Shown one piece after another: positions 6,312 through 6,770 of a stretch of DNA of 6,770 bases; position 1 is the stretch's first letter, and every line of letters begins with the position of its first letter. A program made the position numbers and the translations under genes. The notes under the pieces were generated by a model. The model did not search any database. It saw nothing but the letters and a program-made list of their open reading frames with translations, and had not been told where the DNA came from. Source of the DNA: an uncultured Veillonella sp. (lineage in GTDB: Bacteria > Bacillota > Negativicutes > Veillonellales > Veillonellaceae); the NCBI RefSeq assembly GCF_900545205.1, contig NZ_UQYC01000085.1, forward strand, positions 1 through 6,770, given 5' to 3'.

Positions 6312-6331
6312 TTTTGAAAGATATTTCAAAA
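6312..6331. promoter_or_regulatory. Perfect 8-4-8 dyad, candidate operator
   Basis: TTTTGAAA-GATA-TTTCAAAA is an uninterrupted inverted repeat of 20 bp, about 160 bp upstream of the DUF438 start. It overlaps a second dyad, GATATTT-CAA-AAATATC (6320-6336). The arms resemble Rex-type sites but the spacer is two bp longer, and it also does not fit FNR spacing. It lies in the gap between the superoxide dismutase terminator and the DUF438 gene, so it most plausibly serves the latter. Confidence 0.35.
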
Positions 6332-6350
6332 ATATCGAAATTCCATATAA

Positions 6351-6420
6351 AAATAACGGATAGCTAGTTTTCAAAGTCATCTAATCATTTAGAACGCTTT
6401 GAACCAACTATCCGTTATTT
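6351..6420 (-). terminator. Layered 70-bp palindrome, probable terminator of the superoxide dismutase gene
   Basis: A perfect 13-bp outer stem AAATAACGGATAG/CTATCCGTTATTT (6351-6363 with 6408-6420) encloses a 7-bp stem TTCAAAG/CTTTGAA (6370-6376 with 6397-6403) and a 5-bp stem TCTAA/TTAGA (6380-6384 with 6389-6393) around a 4-nt loop. On the leftward strand the hairpin ends in TTATTTTTATAT, and it begins 48 bp past the superoxide dismutase stop codon, which suits an intrinsic terminator. The outer stem is low in G+C and the element is longer than usual, so a small palindromic repeat element is the alternative. Confidence 0.6.
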
Positions 6421-6468
6421 ATTGAACTATATCTAGTTTTTAGAGAGATGAAAGTTCTGAGAGATTTA

Positions 6469-6770
6469 TTAGTTTTGTTTCAATGCTTTTTCGTAGTTTT
6501 CAGAAACTTTGTCCCAGTTAATAACGCGGAAGAATTCCTTAATGTAATCTGGGCGACGGTTTTGGTAATGCAAGTAATATGCATGTTCCCAAACGTCTAA
6601 GCAAAGGATCGCTGTTTTACCTTCTAGTAGAGGGTTATCTTGGTTCGCAGAAGATGTCACTTCTAGTTTGCCATCTTTGTTTACCACAAGCCATGCCCAA
6701 CCAGAGCCAAAGCGTGTTGCTGCTGCAGCGGAGAAGCTTTCAACAAAATCATCATAACCACCAAGATCAG
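6469..6770 (-). CDS. sodA: Superoxide dismutase, Mn/Fe family (C-terminal part; 5' end outside window)
   Basis: The last 99 residues are present; reading in frame from the right edge, the first whole codon is GAT at 6766-6768. The enzyme converts superoxide to oxygen and hydrogen peroxide. Visible are FGSGWAWLV, the SSANQDNPL segment, and the hallmark DVWEHAYY, whose Asp and His are two of the four metal ligands, then YQNRRPDYI and NWD. The Gln in ANQD is the position typical of Mn-type enzymes (Fe-type ones usually have Ala there), hence the sodA symbol; a cambialistic enzyme is possible. Two small departures from the usual pattern are Cys in ILCLDVWEH (usually Gly) and FFRVINW in place of FWNVVNW. 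The metal ligands and catalytic residues of the N-terminal half are outside the window. A large hairpin follows the stop codon. Confidence 0.93.
   Translation of the reverse strand, partial: DLGGYDDFVESFSAAAATRFGSGWAWLVVNKDGKLEVTSSANQDNPLLEGKTAILCLDVWEHAYYLHYQNRRPDYIKEFFRVINWDKVSENYEKALKQN

Noticed and set aside
6163..6363. A 66-codon rightward open frame starting at GTG, upstream of the DUF438 gene
   Set aside because: It has no ribosome binding site (the preceding bases are the antisense of the DUF438 gene's own GAGGGG). Its composition is Ile/Tyr/Asn-rich as expected from AT-rich noncoding DNA, it runs through the dyads and ends inside the palindrome arm at 6351-6363. I recognise no domain.
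1..6770. A novel multi-gene defence, mobile or biosynthetic system
   Set aside because: All substantial genes belong to recognised families, orientations alternate, hairpins lie between most transcription units, and there are no transposases, integrases, toxin-antitoxin pairs or CRISPR repeats. The XRE gene has no adjacent toxin-like partner.

Overview
This 6.8 kb stretch looks like ordinary chromosome from a low-to-moderate G+C, Gram-negative-type Firmicute. A Negativicutes member such as Veillonella is my best guess. The guess rests on AT-rich intergenic DNA, strong AGGAGG-type ribosome binding sites, and a set of anaerobe-type proteins: a LUD-domain protein, a stand-alone GltD/NfnB-type flavoprotein, and a DUF1858-DUF438-PAS protein beside a superoxide dismutase. 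The genus is inference. There are no mobile elements, phage genes, CRISPR arrays, tRNAs or rRNAs.

Layout from left to right. A LUD-domain (lactate utilization type) gene reads right (151-828) from its own probable promoter. A small XRE-type regulator reads left (806-1081) and overlaps the LUD gene tail-to-tail by 23 bp. A gene-free stretch (1082-1432) follows, with one long terminator-like hairpin and several short dyads. The NADPH-dependent glutamate synthase-type flavoprotein gene reads left (1433-2785). A 450 bp divergent intergenic region (2786-3238) carries a candidate promoter and a possibly structured leader for that gene, plus candidate promoters for the PatB/MalY-type cystathionine beta-lyase gene, which reads right (3239-4432). 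A bidirectional terminator (4509-4552) separates it from the leftward DUF438 gene (4597-6150). The intergenic region 6151-6468 holds a perfect 8-4-8 dyad and a 70-bp layered palindrome, which is probably the terminator of the last gene. That gene is a Mn-type superoxide dismutase entering from the right edge (6469-6770, 5' end outside the window).

The genes look like single-gene transcription units and not an operon: orientations alternate and hairpins lie between most of them. Loose themes are nitrogen and sulfur amino-acid metabolism (glutamate synthase type, cystathionine lyase) and redox or oxygen handling (LUD protein, DUF438/hemerythrin/PAS protein, superoxide dismutase). I found no convincing undescribed multi-gene system. 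The items most worth checking are the possible three-way-junction leader of the glutamate synthase-type gene, the apparently degenerate hemerythrin site in the DUF438 protein, and the dyads upstream of the DUF438 gene.
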